A DNA stretch of 64,000 bases. Origin: an uncultured Vibrio sp. GTDB taxonomy: Bacteria > Pseudomonadota > Gammaproteobacteria > Enterobacterales > Vibrionaceae. Below the pieces are notes generated by a model, which did not search any database, was not told the origin of the DNA, and saw only the letters and a program-made list of their open reading frames with translations. This document shows positions 9,943 through 20,257 of this stretch, piece by piece (position 1 is the stretch's first letter; every line of letters begins with the position of its first letter). The stretch spans positions 163,259 to 227,258 of the forward strand of contig CANNGN010000006.1 of NCBI GenBank assembly GCA_947504195.1, given 5' to 3'. The position numbers were made by a program, and so were the translations under genes.

Positions 9943-11109
9943 ATGTTTCAAACCTCTCCATTTCGCTGGATATCTCAGTATTTTTTTGGCTTTTTCTTTG
10001 TATTTGGAGCTTATTTGCCTTTTTGGACACTTTGGCTGGAAAGCAAAGGAGTTTCCTCTAGTCAAATCGGAGTTATTCTCGGGCTTGGGTTTACCATTCG
10101 TTTTCTGGCCAATTTGACGATCACTCCTCGATTTAGTCGTGCAGAGCAACTGATTCCTGCGTTGAGGTGGATAACATCGATTGCTGTCGCCACACTCCTT
10201 GCGTTATGGGTCGGAGGAGATAACTTTTATTTGATTGCGGCGGGAACCATTCTTTTTAATTTGTGTTGTGGACCAATCGCGCCGATTTCTGATGCTGTCG
10301 CTAACTATTACGCCAAACTCGATTTGTTAGATTATGGTAAAGCGCGCTTATGGGGGTCGGTCTCTTTTATTTTGTCTTCTACGTTAGTTGGGTGGTCGGT
10401 TGCTCATTTAGGCAGCGACATGATTCTCACGATTGCGCTTGGTGGTACCGTTGTTTTGTTGTTGGCGAGCCTGCGTAGGGCAAACCCGATGCCAAGTAGC
10501 GGCCTCGATGTCCGTCCTATTCGCGTTAAATTGCATCAAGTTTTGCGAGAGCGACCAATTTTGTTGTTTATCTTATTGACCTCTTTGATCCAGGGTAGTC
10601 ATGCAGCGTACTACAGTTTTAGCTCAATCTATTGGAAAGCCTCTGGTTACAGTGAAGAAACGATTGGATACCTGTGGAGTATTGGAGTGATTGCAGAAGT
10701 CATTGTATTTGCTTTAAGTCGCCGGTTACTCAAAGGCTGGACACTGCAAACAATGTTTACGATTGCTTGTTTGGCGGTGGTGGTTCGCTGGGGGTTAACG
10801 GCAGCAAGCACCAATTTTGTGGTTATGATTTCGATTCAAGCACTGCACAGTATTACCTTTGGTTTGGCTCATTTAGCGGCAATACGATATATTCAACTGG
10901 CGCCAAGCCACAAGATGGTGGCGATTCAGTCTCTCTATAATGCAATATCATTAGGTGGCTTCGTCGCGGTACTGACAAGCATCAGCGGCTGGGGTTACAC
11001 GCACTTTGGAGGACAAATATTTTGGGGAATGGCAGCGCTTGGTGCTGTAGGGCTTTTTATTCGTTTACCCAAAATAGACAATGATGAAGCTAAAGTTGCA
11101 ACAAGTTGA
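9943..11109 (+). CDS. MFS transporter of the 3-phenylpropionate (HcaT) type
   Basis: 388-residue inner-membrane protein with about 12 hydrophobic helices and the opening signature SPFRWISQYFFGFFFVFGAYLPFW typical of the HcaT/LacY-related MFS group. RLWGSVSFI in the middle is another family mark. The start at 9943 was chosen because the family begins with residues just before SPFRW; the longer frame adds 19 unconserved residues. Neither start has a strong ribosome binding site. Substrate cannot be read from the sequence, and HcaT annotation of Vibrio homologues rests on similarity only. It lies 151 bp before crbS in the same direction and diverges from the DUF294-type gene. Confidence 0.8.
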   Translation: MFQTSPFRWISQYFFGFFFVFGAYLPFWTLWLESKGVSSSQIGVILGLGFTIRFLANLTITPRFSRAEQLIPALRWITSIAVATLLALWVGGDNFYLIAAGTILFNLCCGPIAPISDAVANYYAKLDLLDYGKARLWGSVSFILSSTLVGWSVAHLGSDMILTIALGGTVVLLLASLRRANPMPSSGLDVRPIRVKLHQVLRERPILLFILLTSLIQGSHAAYYSFSSIYWKASGYSEETIGYLWSIGVIAEVIVFALSRRLLKGWTLQTMFTIACLAVVVRWGLTAASTNFVVMISIQALHSITFGLAHLAAIRYIQLAPSHKMVAIQSLYNAISLGGFVAVLTSISGWGYTHFGGQIFWGMAALGAVGLFIRLPKIDNDEAKVATS

Positions 11110-11260
11110 TTATTCTAGTCAAAGCATCGCATGAACCACAGATTTGCTTGTTCAAATTGCTATATATTTTCATTCTTAGTTAAATAATTGTGAATATTGT
11201 TGGCAACTTGGTTTATTGAAGAATCGAGTTGCTATTCACAGCTTTAATTGGAAAGGGTAT

Positions 11261-14200
11261 ATGCAATCTTGGATAGTGATTCCCGTCCTTCTTTTCTATT
11301 TGGGCGTGTTATTTTTTATCGCTTGGTATGGTGATAAGCGTACCCATTGGATGGCGCGATGGCGTCCATGGATCTACAGTTTTTCGATCGCGGTGTATTG
11401 TACTTCTTGGACTTTCTACGGGACGGTAGGTCAAGCTGCGAAAAATCCATGGTCTTTCCTTCCTATTTATATTGCTCCCATCATCGTTTTTGTCTTTGGC
11501 TGGCGACTATTAGCTCGGCTAATGCTGATTGCTAAGCGCGAACATATTACCTCTATTGCTGACTTTATCGCTGCGCGTTATGGCAAATCTCAAGGCTTAG
11601 CCATGGTTACAACGGTAATTGCTGTCCTAGGAATTTTGCCGTATATCGCACTTCAATTACGGGGTGTAACAATGGGGATCAATATGATGGCCCCTGATTT
11701 TGGTGAAGCATTCAGTTATCAAAATGACCATGTTTCTTGGGTTGTCGTTGTGGTTCTTGCCATTTTTACCATGCTTTTTGGTACCCGGCACATTGATAAC
11801 ACCGAGCATCATCGCGGTATGATGATGGCGGTGGCCTTTGAATCTATTGTCAAGTTAGTTGCGTTTTTAGTGGTAGGTTTGTTTATTGTTTATCTTAGTC
11901 TTAGTCGGGAAGATATTGACCTAATTGAAGTGGCGAAATCAACCTATCAAGAGCCAAAGTGGGCCACTCTTACCATTCACCTGATTCTTACAATGCTGGC
12001 GATTATCTGTTTACCTCGGCAGTTCCACACTTTAGTTGTAGAAAACGAGAAAGCACAAGATCTCCATTCGGCACGTTGGATTTTTCCACTTTATCTCGTC
12101 TTAATGGGCATATTTGTGCTTCCAATTGCGTGGGCGGGGCAAGCTTTATTACCTCCTGATATGGCGGAAACCTATGTATTGAGTGTTCCGAGTTTGGTGG
12201 GTGCCGATCTTGTTGCCTTGATTGCTTTTGTCGGTGGTACGTCGGCAGCAACAGGAATGGTTATCGTGTCAACTATCGCGTTGACCATTATGGTTTCAAA
12301 TGACTTAGTCGTACCTTTACTGTTGCGGCGTTTAAAACTGTTTAAGCGCAGTCATCGGCATTTTTCTGAAACTTTACTTATTATCCGCCGAGCTTTAATT
12401 GTCATTCTGCTTGCAGGTGCTTGGGGTGTTTATCAAGTACTGGGTTCAATTCAATCTTTATCGGATATCGGCTTTCTATCGTTTACAGCGATTGCCCAGT
12501 TTTCACCAGCATTGATTGGTGGCATGTACTGGCGAAAAGGAAACCGAAAAGGTGTATATGTCGGTTTGGCGGTCGGTTTTGTTATTTGGTTGATTACCTT
12601 AATGACACAAGCGCAGATGTTGGCAGGAACGGCGGATACCAACTTATTAATATGGGTGCTAACACCACCCGATATTATTGAGAACTGGGGATTAAGTCTA
12701 TCTGATTGGGGAATGCTCCTGAGTGTCAGTCTGAATACTGCTTGTTACTTAATTGTATCGCGCATCACCCGTTCCAGTTTGGCGGAGCGTCTACAAGCTG
12801 CCGCATTTGTTGGTACTCCTTTTCCTGACAATGAAAATATTTCTCTCTACCAAAGCCGAGTGACGGTTGCAGAATTGGAAATGTTGGCGGCGCGTTTTGT
12901 TGGCCGGACAAGAATGAAAAATGCGTTTCGTCAGTATTGGTCTCAGCAAGCACCTCAGTTGATGCCGAATCAACAAGCCCCAGCAAGCTTAATTCGACAT
13001 ACTGAGCGTGTATTAGCTGGGGTTTTTGGCGCTTCTTCAGCAAAATTGGTTTTGGCATCCGCTCTTCAAGGGAAAAATATGCACCTTGAAGAAGTTGCTA
13101 CTATCGTTGATGAAGCGTCTGAGTTATATGATTTTAGCCGCAGTCTATTACAAGGAGCGATTGAACATATTGGTCAGGGAATTGCGGTTACTGATAAGCA
13201 GTTACGTTTAGTTGCATGGAACCAGCGTTATCTAGAGTTGTTTGAGTTTCCTCCTGGATTAATTCAAGTAGGTCGGCCCATAGCAGATATCATTCGTCAT
13301 AATGCACAAGGTGGCTTGTGCGGGCCGGGCGATCCTGAAGAACATGTTCGGCGACGTATCTACTATCTCGAACAGGGTAGTCGCCATACTTCGTCCCGAA
13401 TTCGCCCAGATGGACGAGTGATTGAAGTGCAAGGAAACCCAATGCCCGGTGGGGGATTTGTGATGTGTTTTACTGATATCACCGTATTCCGTGATGCAGA
13501 ACGAGCACTTAAAGAAGCCAACGAATCCCTTGAAGAGCGTGTTCAAAAACGAACCCAACAGCTTGAAAAGCTCAATCGTCGACTTGTATCGGAGACACAA
13601 AGAGCGGAACGAGAGTCGGCGTCGAAATCTCGTTTTCTTGCTGCTGTGAGTCATGATCTAATGCAACCGCTTAATGCTGCACGACTGTTTTCATCATCAC
13701 TGGCTGAAATCGCTGATGATACCGAAGTGAAGCGATTATCTGGGAATATTGAACGCTCTTTGGGAGCAGGGGAAGAGTTGATTGGGGATTTGCTTGATAT
13801 CTCTCGCTTAGAATCAGGTAAGCTTGAGGCAAATATCCGAGCGTTTGCGGTGAACGATGTCTTAGAAAACTTGAATGCCGAGTTTAGTGCTTTGGCTAAA
13901 CAAAAAGGTTTGTCATTTCAAATGGTACGTTCGTCATTATTAGTGAAATCTGACCCTAAATTATTACGCCGAATTATTCAGAACTTCTTAACCAACTCGT
14001 TACGTTACACTCATGGAGGCAAGATTCTCCTTGGCGTTCGGCGAGTCAATAATGAGGTAAGAATTGAAGTTTGGGATACTGGAATGGGAATTGATCCCGA
14101 TAAGCAGCAGGACATTTTTGAAGAATTTAATCAAGGCAGTCAAATTTCCACCGATCAAGGCTTGGGGCTAGGGTTGGCGATATCGAAGGGGATTGCTCAT

Positions 14201-14701
14201 ATTCTACAGCACCAAATAGCAATGCGCTCTTGGCTTCATAGCGGCAGTGTGTTTTCTCTTACCTTAGAGCGAGCCCAACAAGTCGATTTGGTAGCAGTAG
14301 CAGAAGCAACGAAACCGAGCAATTCAGACTTGAGCCAGATTAGAGTGCTTTGTGTTGATAATGAAGTGGATATTTTACGTGGAATGGAAGAGCTATTAGC
14401 ACGCTGGGGATGCGAGATTAAATGTGCAACGAACCTTGTCGAAACAATCAGAATCTTAGATCAAGACTGGAAACCAACATTGGTGTTGTCTGACTATCGA
14501 CTCGATCATGATCGAACAGGGCTCGAAGTGTTGCAGCAATGCCGTTTGCGCTTAGGCAGTCGTTTCTCTGGCGTGATTATTAGTGCCGACAGAACCGATG
14601 ATATGTTAGATGCCATTGAATCAAACGGTTTTTCTTTTCTTGCTAAACCTGTTAAACCGATTAAATTACGAGCTTTGTTAAATAGAGTAGCGACAAAATA
14701 A
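11261..14701 (+). CDS. crbS: CrbS-type hybrid sensor kinase with a symporter domain
   Basis: 1146-residue membrane sensor. Residues 1 to about 500 form a sodium/solute symporter (SSS) module of about 13 helices, as in CbrA. A PAS domain lies near 620-730 (GIAVTDKQLRLVAWN), then a coiled coil, then HisKA with SHDLMQPLNAARLF (phospho-acceptor His798). An HATPase domain follows (NFLTNSLRYTHGG, DTGMGI, GLGLGLAISKG), and a C-terminal receiver with LSDYRL (Asp1078) and the conserved Lys in FLAKPVKP. ATG 11261 was chosen over the TTG 15 codons upstream because GGAAAGGG precedes it. In V. cholerae CrbS acts with CrbR to switch on acs; crbR is not in this window. It converges on gppA. Confidence 0.9.
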   Translation: MQSWIVIPVLLFYLGVLFFIAWYGDKRTHWMARWRPWIYSFSIAVYCTSWTFYGTVGQAAKNPWSFLPIYIAPIIVFVFGWRLLARLMLIAKREHITSIADFIAARYGKSQGLAMVTTVIAVLGILPYIALQLRGVTMGINMMAPDFGEAFSYQNDHVSWVVVVVLAIFTMLFGTRHIDNTEHHRGMMMAVAFESIVKLVAFLVVGLFIVYLSLSREDIDLIEVAKSTYQEPKWATLTIHLILTMLAIICLPRQFHTLVVENEKAQDLHSARWIFPLYLVLMGIFVLPIAWAGQALLPPDMAETYVLSVPSLVGADLVALIAFVGGTSAATGMVIVSTIALTIMVSNDLVVPLLLRRLKLFKRSHRHFSETLLIIRRALIVILLAGAWGVYQVLGSIQSLSDIGFLSFTAIAQFSPALIGGMYWRKGNRKGVYVGLAVGFVIWLITLMTQAQMLAGTADTNLLIWVLTPPDIIENWGLSLSDWGMLLSVSLNTACYLIVSRITRSSLAERLQAAAFVGTPFPDNENISLYQSRVTVAELEMLAARFVGRTRMKNAFRQYWSQQAPQLMPNQQAPASLIRHTERVLAGVFGASSAKLVLASALQGKNMHLEEVATIVDEASELYDFSRSLLQGAIEHIGQGIAVTDKQLRLVAWNQRYLELFEFPPGLIQVGRPIADIIRHNAQGGLCGPGDPEEHVRRRIYYLEQGSRHTSSRIRPDGRVIEVQGNPMPGGGFVMCFTDITVFRDAERALKEANESLEERVQKRTQQLEKLNRRLVSETQRAERESASKSRFLAAVSHDLMQPLNAARLFSSSLAEIADDTEVKRLSGNIERSLGAGEELIGDLLDISRLESGKLEANIRAFAVNDVLENLNAEFSALAKQKGLSFQMVRSSLLVKSDPKLLRRIIQNFLTNSLRYTHGGKILLGVRRVNNEVRIEVWDTGMGIDPDKQQDIFEEFNQGSQISTDQGLGLGLAISKGIAHILQHQIAMRSWLHSGSVFSLTLERAQQVDLVAVAEATKPSNSDLSQIRVLCVDNEVDILRGMEELLARWGCEIKCATNLVETIRILDQDWKPTLVLSDYRLDHDRTGLEVLQQCRLRLGSRFSGVIISADRTDDMLDAIESNGFSFLAKPVKPIKLRALLNRVATK

Positions 14702-14719
14702 CTGAGAAAAACGTATAAC

Positions 14720-16210
14720 TTATTGTATCTGTATGATGAGTGGCCACCCCAAATCAGATTGCCGATTGGCTTCCAATTCAAGCTCTGATTTTGTGAGAGG
14801 ATTCTGGATTAACCAAGTTTTGCTAATCACTAGAGTCAGTTCGTCGTCATTTGCGATTAAAGTAAACTCTGCTTCAACCTGAGTTTGGCGTCGATGGCTC
14901 AATATGATTGCTAGACGCAAAAGTTGTAGGAGCCTTTTGGCACTGTTGTTTGAAAGTGCATGTTGATTTGGAATTGGCGTTAATGTATCTCGATAGCGTC
15001 TGGATAACTCGGATATGAGAAATTGCTGTGCTTGTGTAAATCCGGGTAAATCGAGGTTTTTCAGTAAGTAAGCACTGTGCTCGCCAGCTGTTTTGAAATC
15101 GATACTTAAGCCAATTTCATGTAACTGAGCGACAGTGTTAATTAAGAACTTAGCTTGTGACTCTCTAATCCAGTTATCCCCACATTGCTCCAGCATTGTC
15201 GATACAAGCTGAGCAACTTGGTTGCCGTATAAGCGGTCTATTTGATAGCGAGTTTGTACGCTTTCTACTGTGCGTCGGCGGATATCATCTTGCCTTAAAT
15301 CATCAATCATCTCGTAGACTAACCCTTCACGAAGAGCACCACCCGCGAGGGTCATTGATTCGATGTCTAACACTTGAAAGATAGCAATTAGAATAGATAA
15401 ACCGCTCGGAAAGACTAACGCACGCTCTGATGTCAGACCTTCAATCTCCAACTCTTCAAGTTGATCGAAATACATTGCCTGACTTTGTAATCGCTGTAAT
15501 TTGGAATGAGTGATTACTTCATCCATTCCTTGCGCCACCATGATTTCTTGCAAAGCTTGTACGGTGCCACTTGCTCCGACACTAATATCCCACCCAAGAG
15601 AACGATATTGGTTCAAAATAGGTTCAAGGGCTGTTTTGGCCGCATCGATTGCGTTAGTGAAGTTACTTTGGCTTAGTTTATGGTCTTGAAAGTAGCGATT
15701 GAGCCAAGTTACACAGCCCATTTTTAAACTGGTAAGAGCTTTAGCATCAAATCCTTCGCCAATAACAAGTTCTGTACTTGCGCCACCAATATCGACAACC
15801 AAGCGTTGGCCTAAACCTCCAGAAGTGTGAGCGACACCTTTATAGATTGTGGCTGCTTCTTCTTCGCCTGATATCACTTCTATCGAATGCCCTAATATTT
15901 GATTGGCTTTCTCTAGAAATTCGTCAATATTACTTGCGACTCGAAGTGTGGCAGTACCCACAATCCGAATATGTGACTCTGGAATGTCTTGGAGGCGTTC
16001 CGCGAATAGGCTTAAACAATCCCATCCACGTTGCATTGCTTCTTGGCTTAGATGATTCTTAGCATCTAAGCCAGCAGCTAGTCGTACTTTACGTTTAATT
16101 TTAGCCATTGTTTGTACGCTTCCTTCGACATGTCGAACAACGAGCATATGAAAACTGTTCGATCCTAAATCGATGGCGGCGTAAAACGGTGTAGAGGCGT
16201 TATCACTCAT
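14720..16210 (-). CDS. gppA: Ppx/GppA family phosphatase (pppGpp phosphohydrolase)
   Basis: 496-residue actin-fold phosphatase. The N-terminal phosphate-1 motif [14 protein letters not shown], the phosphate-2 region [16 protein letters not shown] and the adenosine motif [14 protein letters not shown] are all present, with a C-terminal HD-like helical domain (HEIGLSIDF...HSAYLL). GppA converts pppGpp to ppGpp and can degrade polyphosphate, linking it to the stringent response. It sits 36 bp downstream of rhlB on the same strand, the standard rhlB-gppA pairing. Distinction from Ppx rests on that neighbour and on length. Confidence 0.93.
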   Translation of the reverse strand: MSDNASTPFYAAIDLGSNSFHMLVVRHVEGSVQTMAKIKRKVRLAAGLDAKNHLSQEAMQRGWDCLSLFAERLQDIPESHIRIVGTATLRVASNIDEFLEKANQILGHSIEVISGEEEAATIYKGVAHTSGGLGQRLVVDIGGASTELVIGEGFDAKALTSLKMGCVTWLNRYFQDHKLSQSNFTNAIDAAKTALEPILNQYRSLGWDISVGASGTVQALQEIMVAQGMDEVITHSKLQRLQSQAMYFDQLEELEIEGLTSERALVFPSGLSILIAIFQVLDIESMTLAGGALREGLVYEMIDDLRQDDIRRRTVESVQTRYQIDRLYGNQVAQLVSTMLEQCGDNWIRESQAKFLINTVAQLHEIGLSIDFKTAGEHSAYLLKNLDLPGFTQAQQFLISELSRRYRDTLTPIPNQHALSNNSAKRLLQLLRLAIILSHRRQTQVEAEFTLIANDDELTLVISKTWLIQNPLTKSELELEANRQSDLGWPLIIQIQ

Positions 16211-16246
16211 AAACGACGACGATTCCTATATTACTGATACTTAATT

Positions 16247-17545
16247 TTAACGTGTTTGGTTAGGACGACGATTTCTATTACCTCCAGAGCGATTGTTGTT
16301 CGAACGATTACCCCCTGTATTGGTGCGGCGAGGGCCTTTATTCGAGAACAACCTGATCGGTGCAGGCAGATCCGTAAGTAAAGCTGTTGGATCATAGTCT
16401 GAAACAGGAATTTGATGCTCAATATACTCTTCGATACCGGTTAAATTGATCGCGTACTCTTCACAGGCAAATGTGATTGAATTTCCACTTTCACCAGCAC
16501 GTCCAGTTCGGCCAATACGGTGAACATAATCTTCACAATCATCAGGTAAATCGTAATTGAAGACGTGAGTCACTTGTGGAATGTGAAGACCACGTGCTGC
16601 CACATCTGTCGCAACAAGAATATCAACTAAGCCTTTAGTAAATTCGTCTAGAATGCGTTCACGTTTCTTCTGTGGCACATCTCCAGTAAGAAGGCCGACT
16701 CGATGGCCATCAGCGGCAAGGCTACCCCAAATTTTTTCACAACGGTGTTTGGTATTCGCGAAGATGATGGCGCGATCTGGCCACTCTTCTTCAATAATCG
16801 TTTGCAGTAGTGCCATTTTATGTTCGTTTGAAGGATAAAATAGCTCTTCCTTAATACGGTGTCCGGTTTTTTGTTCCGCTTCTACAACAACATGCTCAGG
16901 GTTATGCATATGTTCAAATGCGAGTTCTTGTACTCGATAGGACAATGTTGCAGAGAAAAGCATGTTAAGGCGATCTTGCGGTGCTGGCATGCGACGGAAT
17001 AAAAAGCGAATGTCTTTAATAAAGCCTAAATCGAACATGCGGTCTGCTTCATCTAGAACGACTGCTTGAATGTTGTTTAGATTGAAGACACCTTGCTTGT
17101 AGAAATCGATGATTCGACCGGTCGTGCCAATCAAAATATCCATACCATTTTCTAAGCGAGCCACTTGTTTATCGTAACTTTCGCCACCATAGGCTAGAGC
17201 AGCACTAATTCCCGTACTCTTAATCAACGGTTCCGCATCGTTGTAGATTTGGATCGCGAGTTCACGAGTCGGGGCCATGATAATGGCTCGGGGTTGATTT
17301 GCTGCGCGACCTTCAACTTCAGGTGTTGAGAGCAAATGATTAAAAGTTGCAGTAAGAAACGCGAGAGTTTTACCAGTCCCTGTTTGGGCCTGGCCTGCTA
17401 TGTCTTGGCCGGAGAGCACTACCGGCAACGCCAAAGCTTGAATTGGAGTACAGAATTCGTACCCTTTAGTATTCAATCCTTCAATGATTTTAGTGTTTAA
17501 TCCAAAATCGGCGAACTTTTGCTCTGTGATATGTGTCTTTTTCAT
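16247..17545 (-). CDS. rhlB: ATP-dependent RNA helicase RhlB (degradosome)
   Basis: DEAD-box helicase that unwinds structured RNA for RNase E in the degradosome. All motifs are visible: the Q motif and AQTGTGKT (Walker A), PTREL, DEAD (in [12 protein letters not shown]), SAT, and the C-terminal domain with ATDVAARG and [10 protein letters not shown]. The tail is a basic Asn/Arg/Gly-rich segment ([16 protein letters not shown]) expected for RNA contact. The start was placed at [11 protein letters not shown], as in orthologues, two codons after an alternative ATG at 17551; neither has a clear ribosome binding site. It diverges from trxA. Confidence 0.95.
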   Translation of the reverse strand: MKKTHITEQKFADFGLNTKIIEGLNTKGYEFCTPIQALALPVVLSGQDIAGQAQTGTGKTLAFLTATFNHLLSTPEVEGRAANQPRAIIMAPTRELAIQIYNDAEPLIKSTGISAALAYGGESYDKQVARLENGMDILIGTTGRIIDFYKQGVFNLNNIQAVVLDEADRMFDLGFIKDIRFLFRRMPAPQDRLNMLFSATLSYRVQELAFEHMHNPEHVVVEAEQKTGHRIKEELFYPSNEHKMALLQTIIEEEWPDRAIIFANTKHRCEKIWGSLAADGHRVGLLTGDVPQKKRERILDEFTKGLVDILVATDVAARGLHIPQVTHVFNYDLPDDCEDYVHRIGRTGRAGESGNSITFACEEYAINLTGIEEYIEHQIPVSDYDPTALLTDLPAPIRLFSNKGPRRTNTGGNRSNNNRSGGNRNRRPNQTR

Positions 17546-17656
17546 TTGCATAGAATATCAGCTTACACTTGCATTAAGGAAGTAAATACATTCCAATAGA
17601 GGGCGTAAATACCAATTGTTTTGAAATTGGTGTCTGAAAACACATTGGAGTCGAAG

Positions 17657-17983
17657 ATGAGTGAAAAGATTTTGCCGCTAACTGATGATGGCTTTGACGC
17701 TGACGTGCTCAAAGCTACAGGTCCTGTTCTTGTCGATTTTTGGGCAGAATGGTGCGGTCCTTGTAAGATGATAGCCCCTATTCTTGATGAAATTGCAGAA
17801 GAATACGAAGGCAAACTGACTGTCGGTAAATTGAATATTGATCAGAATGCGGAAACCCCACCTAAATTTGGTATTCGTGGTATTCCAACGCTACTTCTTT
17901 TCAAAGATGGTGCGGTTGCGGCAACTAAGGTTGGAGCGTTATCAAAAACGCAACTAAAAGAGTTTTTAGACGCAAATTTGTAA
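17657..17983 (+). CDS. trxA: Thioredoxin 1
   Basis: 108-residue thioredoxin, the general cytoplasmic dithiol reductant. It has the WCGPC active site (Cys33/Cys36), the buried Asp27 in VDFWAEW and the cis-Pro loop [11 protein letters not shown]. The start at 17657 has GGAG 6-8 bp before it and gives the classic length; the longest frame begins 12 codons earlier inside the leader. That leader contains a small inverted repeat (ACCAATT at 17611-17617 and AATTGGT at 17625-17631). It diverges from rhlB and precedes rho, the conserved rhlB/trxA-rho arrangement. Confidence 0.97.
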   Translation: MSEKILPLTDDGFDADVLKATGPVLVDFWAEWCGPCKMIAPILDEIAEEYEGKLTVGKLNIDQNAETPPKFGIRGIPTLLLFKDGAVAATKVGALSKTQLKEFLDANL

Positions 17984-18175
17984 GAAATGAGACCGTATAT
18001 TAGAAATATGCGGTTTTATTATTTTGTAATTGAACAAAACCTAGACTAGTCTTATTTTTAGTGATAATTTATTGCACGTAAAATAAACAGATTTCACTTC
18101 TTGGTCAATCCTATCAGACCAAATCTCCTTAACTAGCAAATAGATCCTATTTTGACTAAACAAGTACTCACCACC

Positions 18176-19435
18176 ATGAATTTAACAGAATTAAAGAACA
18201 AACCTGTGTCTGAGCTTGTCCAGCTCAGTGAAACTCTAGGGCTTGATAATCTAGCACGCTTACGTAAGCAAGATATTATTTTCGCAATCCTTAAGGCTCA
18301 TGCGAAAAGCGGAGAAGATATCTTTGGCGATGGTGTTTTAGAAATACTTCAAGATGGCTTCGGCTTCCTAAGAAGCTCCGACAGTTCCTATTTGGCTGGT
18401 CCAGATGATATTTATGTCTCACCTAGCCAAATTCGTCGTTTTAACCTCCGTACTGGTGATTCCATTGGCGGTAAAATTCGACCACCTAAAGAAGGAGAGC
18501 GCTATTTCGCACTTTTAAAAGTGAATAGCGTTAACTATGACCGCCCAGACAATGCTCGTAATAAGATATTGTTTGAAAACCTAACGCCTCTTCATGCTAA
18601 CGAACGCATGGTGATGGAGCGTGGGAATGGGTCTACAGAAGATATTACGGCGCGCGTTTTAGATTTAGCCTCGCCAATTGGTAAGGGCCAACGTGGTTTG
18701 ATCGTTGCTCCACCAAAAGCAGGTAAGACGATGTTGCTACAAAACATCGCTCAAAGTATTGCTCACAATCACCCTGAGTGTCTTCTTATGGTTCTTCTTA
18801 TTGATGAGCGTCCAGAAGAAGTGACCGAAATGCAACGTCTTGTAAATGGTGAAGTGATTGCATCTACGTTCGATGAGCCAGCTTCTCGCCACGTTCAAGT
18901 AGCGGAAATGGTTATTGAGAAAGCTAAACGATTGGTTGAGCACAAAAAGGATGTAGTGATCTTATTGGATTCAATTACGCGTCTTGCTCGCGCTTATAAC
19001 ACTGTTGTGCCTTCATCTGGTAAAGTGTTAACCGGTGGTGTTGATGCGAACGCATTGCATCGTCCAAAGCGTTTCTTCGGTGCAGCTCGTAATGTTGAAG
19101 AAGGTGGAAGCCTTACTATCATTGCGACAGCATTGGTTGATACGGGATCCAAGATGGACGAAGTTATCTACGAAGAATTTAAAGGTACAGGTAACATGGA
19201 GCTTCATCTCAATCGTAAGATTGCTGAGAAGCGTGTTTTCCCTGCTATCGATTTCAATCGTTCAGGTACTCGCCGAGAAGAGCTCCTTACTAAAGGTGAT
19301 GAGCTACAGAAAATGTGGATTCTGCGCAAGATTGTTCACCCTATGGGAGAAACAGATGCGATGGAGTTCCTTATCGATAAATTGGCAATGACTAAAACCA
19401 ATAATGAGTTCTTTGATGCGATGCGACGTCAATAG
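18176..19435 (+). CDS. rho: Transcription termination factor Rho
   Basis: Hexameric RNA-dependent ATPase for factor-dependent termination. The 419-residue product is nearly collinear with E. coli Rho from MNLTELK to the C-terminus. It has the N-terminal Rho helix-loop-helix and cold-shock-like RNA-binding fold with the primary-site segment DGFGFLRS, Walker A in [10 protein letters not shown], Walker B in [10 protein letters not shown], and the secondary-site Q and R loops. I chose the ATG at 18176 over the TTG 8 codons upstream by that alignment. The leader of about 190 nt is long, as expected for a gene under Rho-mediated autoregulation, and holds a TTGGTC-N10-GACCAA repeat at 18101-18122. 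Confidence 0.98.
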   Translation: MNLTELKNKPVSELVQLSETLGLDNLARLRKQDIIFAILKAHAKSGEDIFGDGVLEILQDGFGFLRSSDSSYLAGPDDIYVSPSQIRRFNLRTGDSIGGKIRPPKEGERYFALLKVNSVNYDRPDNARNKILFENLTPLHANERMVMERGNGSTEDITARVLDLASPIGKGQRGLIVAPPKAGKTMLLQNIAQSIAHNHPECLLMVLLIDERPEEVTEMQRLVNGEVIASTFDEPASRHVQVAEMVIEKAKRLVEHKKDVVILLDSITRLARAYNTVVPSSGKVLTGGVDANALHRPKRFFGAARNVEEGGSLTIIATALVDTGSKMDEVIYEEFKGTGNMELHLNRKIAEKRVFPAIDFNRSGTRREELLTKGDELQKMWILRKIVHPMGETDAMEFLIDKLAMTKTNNEFFDAMRRQ

Positions 19436-19469
19436 ATTATAAGCATTATCGTTATTGAAATTTGTTCGA

Positions 19470-19507
19470 GCCCTCAATGATTACATATTCATTATTGAGG
19501 GCTTTTT
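19470..19507 (+). terminator. Intrinsic terminator of rho
   Basis: GCCCTCAAT and ATTGAGGGC form a 9-bp perfect stem with an AT-rich loop and are followed by TTTTTA, 35 bp after the rho stop. Confidence 0.75.
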
Positions 19508-19528
19508 AGATCATAGTTGAGCTGAAAA

Positions 19529-20200
19529 TTACGTATCAGACCAACGACGCAAAAGGTTAGCATGGGCTTTACTAATTTGATCGAAGGCTGCACATTTTCC
19601 TTGGCTTTTCATTATATCTCGTCGAGCTAAATCAAGGTCATTAAGAACTTCTCTGTCTTCTGCACTGCGAACGTAGCTTTCGAGCCAGGTTACCCCTACA
19701 CGTCTAACCCCAGTTGTCACAGGATTCACTCGATGTAATGTCGTGGATGGGTAAACGATAGCGTGCCCTAATGGAAGTTTATAACTTAGTTCTTGACCAC
19801 TCAGATTGATAACAAGCTCGCCACCTATATAGTCTGTGGGGTCACTTAAAAATATCGTGCAAGATATATCCGATCGGATAATCGTTTCTGCCCCCATAAG
19901 AGCATCATCTACATGATTACCGTAACCTCCTGAATCTTGACTCTCGCTGACTAAAAAGGGTGCGATTCTTTTTCCATAGGTTGTTGTTGCAAACTCTGGG
20001 TGTGATGTTAGCAGACTTGTTAGATAAGCAGACAATTCCGCTTCTTGCTCAGGGCGTGCTGACCATTGTTGATTATTCTTGATGGATTGAGCGGCCCAAC
20101 CGGCTGTGTTTTTCCCAGAATGGAACGTTCCATCTTGGATAAGGAGATCTAAATTTTGAATTTGATCATAGGAAATGACGTTTTTTAGAATCTTAATCAT
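19529..20200 (-). CDS. piuC: Fe(II)/2-oxoglutarate-dependent oxygenase, PiuC/YbiX family
   Basis: 223-residue PKHD-type hydroxylase with a complete facial triad: His96 and Asp98 in GNHVDDAL, and His156 in TTLHRVNP, with Arg166 after it for 2-oxoglutarate binding. PiuC/YbiX genes are usually next to TonB-dependent catecholate siderophore receptors (fiu-ybiX in E. coli, piuA-piuC in Pseudomonas). The same arrangement appears here, 57 bp downstream of the receptor. The physiological substrate is not established. A terminator-like hairpin lies between the two genes, so expression may depend on readthrough. It starts the iron cassette after rho. Confidence 0.9.
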   Translation of the reverse strand: MIKILKNVISYDQIQNLDLLIQDGTFHSGKNTAGWAAQSIKNNQQWSARPEQEAELSAYLTSLLTSHPEFATTTYGKRIAPFLVSESQDSGGYGNHVDDALMGAETIIRSDISCTIFLSDPTDYIGGELVINLSGQELSYKLPLGHAIVYPSTTLHRVNPVTTGVRRVGVTWLESYVRSAEDREVLNDLDLARRDIMKSQGKCAAFDQISKAHANLLRRWSDT

Positions 20201-20215
20201 TCTTTGAATGCCTTA

Positions 20216-20248
20216 GAAAAATAAGAGCGAGCCAGTTTTGGCTCGCTC
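20216..20248 (-). terminator. Hairpin between TonB receptor gene and piuC
   Basis: GAGCGAGCCA and TGGCTCGCTC form a perfect 10-bp stem with a 4-nt loop, followed on the minus strand by TTATTTTT. It starts 9 bp after the receptor stop codon and ends 16 bp before the piuC start, so it looks like a terminator or attenuator inside the operon. Confidence 0.65.
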
Positions 20249-20257
20249 AGCCCTCAA

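Noticed and set aside
13259..13654. 131-codon antisense frame in crbS
   Set aside because: Overlaps the conserved PAS and coiled-coil coding region of crbS and has no recognisable features.
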